A stretch of 24,036 nucleotides of DNA, taken from Verrucomicrobiales bacterium (GTDB lineage Bacteria > Verrucomicrobiota > Verrucomicrobiae > Limisphaerales > UBA9464). Of this stretch, positions 23,603-24,036 are shown piece after piece. The position numbers and the translations under genes were made by a program. A model generated the notes under the pieces. It saw only the letters and a list, made by a program, of their open reading frames with translations. It was not told where the DNA came from and did no database searches. The stretch's first letter is position 1. Each line of letters opens with the position of its first letter. Location of the stretch: contig SXXZ01000209.1 of the NCBI GenBank assembly GCA_005789375.1, positions 1 to 24,036 on the forward strand. The letters run 5' to 3'.

Positions 23603-24036
23603 GTCTTTTGGGGATTCTGGACCTTTTTGATGAGCCGTTCCGAGAGGCGGGCCGTCTGATAGGCTTCAGGGTTCCACAACTCGAATCGATCGATGCATCC
23701 GACGAAAAGAACGTCATCGGTCAGGCCTGCGGCTCCGCGCATTTCTTTGGGCAAACAAATCCGCCCGGCGCTATCGAGTTCTAGCTCGATGATCCGATCC
23801 ACATAGTCGTGTCTCTCGGCCAGTCTCAGCGGGTCGGTGAAGTCGCCTTGGCAGATGGGGTTGCTGAAGCGCTCGAATTGTTCGACGGGCAGCACCATCA
23901 CGAATTCTGCCTCCGACGGGTGTCGGATCATCACCGCCATGAGGGACAGGCTGGAGGGATCTTCGGGTCGCCACTTGGCCGGCAATGGAACCCGGCCTTG
24001 CGAATCGAGCTTGTGGTCGTAGCGCCAGGTGAAACG
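23599..24036 (-). CDS. mraZ: MraZ transcriptional regulator (5' end cut by window)
   Basis: 145 residues are visible, and the frame stays open to the window edge (Arg-Phe-Thr-Trp-Arg-Tyr-Asp-His...). By comparison with the usual start 'MFRGEYEHxLDxKGRLSLPAKFR', only a few codons are missing. Two SpoVT-AbrB-like DNA-binding halves are seen: DHKLDSQGRVPLPAKWR near the N-terminus and LELDSAGRICLPKEMR plus 'DDVLFVGCIDRFELW' in the second half. MraZ normally binds repeats in its own promoter and controls the dcw operon; those sites lie outside this window. Its TGA overlaps the ATG of the following unknown gene. Confidence 0.93.
   Translation of the reverse strand, partial: RFTWRYDHKLDSQGRVPLPAKWRPEDPSSLSLMAVMIRHPSEAEFVMVLPVEQFERFSNPICQGDFTDPLRLAERHDYVDRIIELELDSAGRICLPKEMRGAAGLTDDVLFVGCIDRFELWNPEAYQTARLSERLIKKVQNPQKT

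Overview
The window reads as a chromosomal piece from a high-GC bacterium of the Verrucomicrobia group, most like the Pedosphaera/Limisphaera side. The pointers are a pseudopilin with an H-X9-DG C-terminal motif, a giant secreted LamG/Ig-like protein ending in a 'GPWTDV...FYRMKP' module, and a division/cell-wall (dcw) cluster with extra genes of a verrucomicrobial kind. The taxonomic placement is inference from gene content. Every gene I accept lies on the minus strand, so the window reads biologically from right to left.

Right to left, 24036 to 6084 is one dense dcw cluster: mraZ (5' end cut by the window edge), a 131-aa unknown, rsmH, an ftsL-like gene, ftsI, a degenerate murE-like gene, a SIMPL-domain gene, murF, mraY, a possible 134-aa unknown, a membrane-anchored LysM gene, ftsW, murG, murB, ddl, ftsQ, ftsA and ftsZ. 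Junctions are mostly ATGA or other short overlaps, and few starts have a recognisable Shine-Dalgarno sequence, so translational coupling is probably widespread. MraY and MurG make lipid I and lipid II from the MurB, Ddl and MurF products. FtsW and FtsI polymerise and cross-link septal glycan. FtsQ/FtsL, FtsA and FtsZ organise the division site.

The cluster departs from the textbook layout in several ways. murC and murD are absent. The murE position holds a protein that keeps the MurE C-terminal fold signature but has lost the ATP P-loop. The murD position holds a LysM protein and a 397-base stretch with an ORF joined to both neighbours by ATGA. FtsZ keeps its GGGTGSG loop and C-terminal FtsA-binding peptide, but its T7 loop has lost two of three key residues (Asn to Pro, Asp to His) and its T1 and T3 loops are altered. 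murG carries four in-frame 15-bp tandem repeats at its 5' end, and a perfect 11-bp hairpin lies just before ftsW.

Downstream of ftsZ come a membrane-anchored, GNAT-like protein without an obvious acetyl-CoA loop (6032-5397), a 172-base intergenic region with an AT-rich core, the pseudopilin (5224-4355) and the 1403-aa LamG/Ig-like exoprotein (4317-106). The last ends at a convincing Rho-independent terminator near base 50. No tRNA, rRNA, CRISPR array, insertion sequence or phage gene was recognised.
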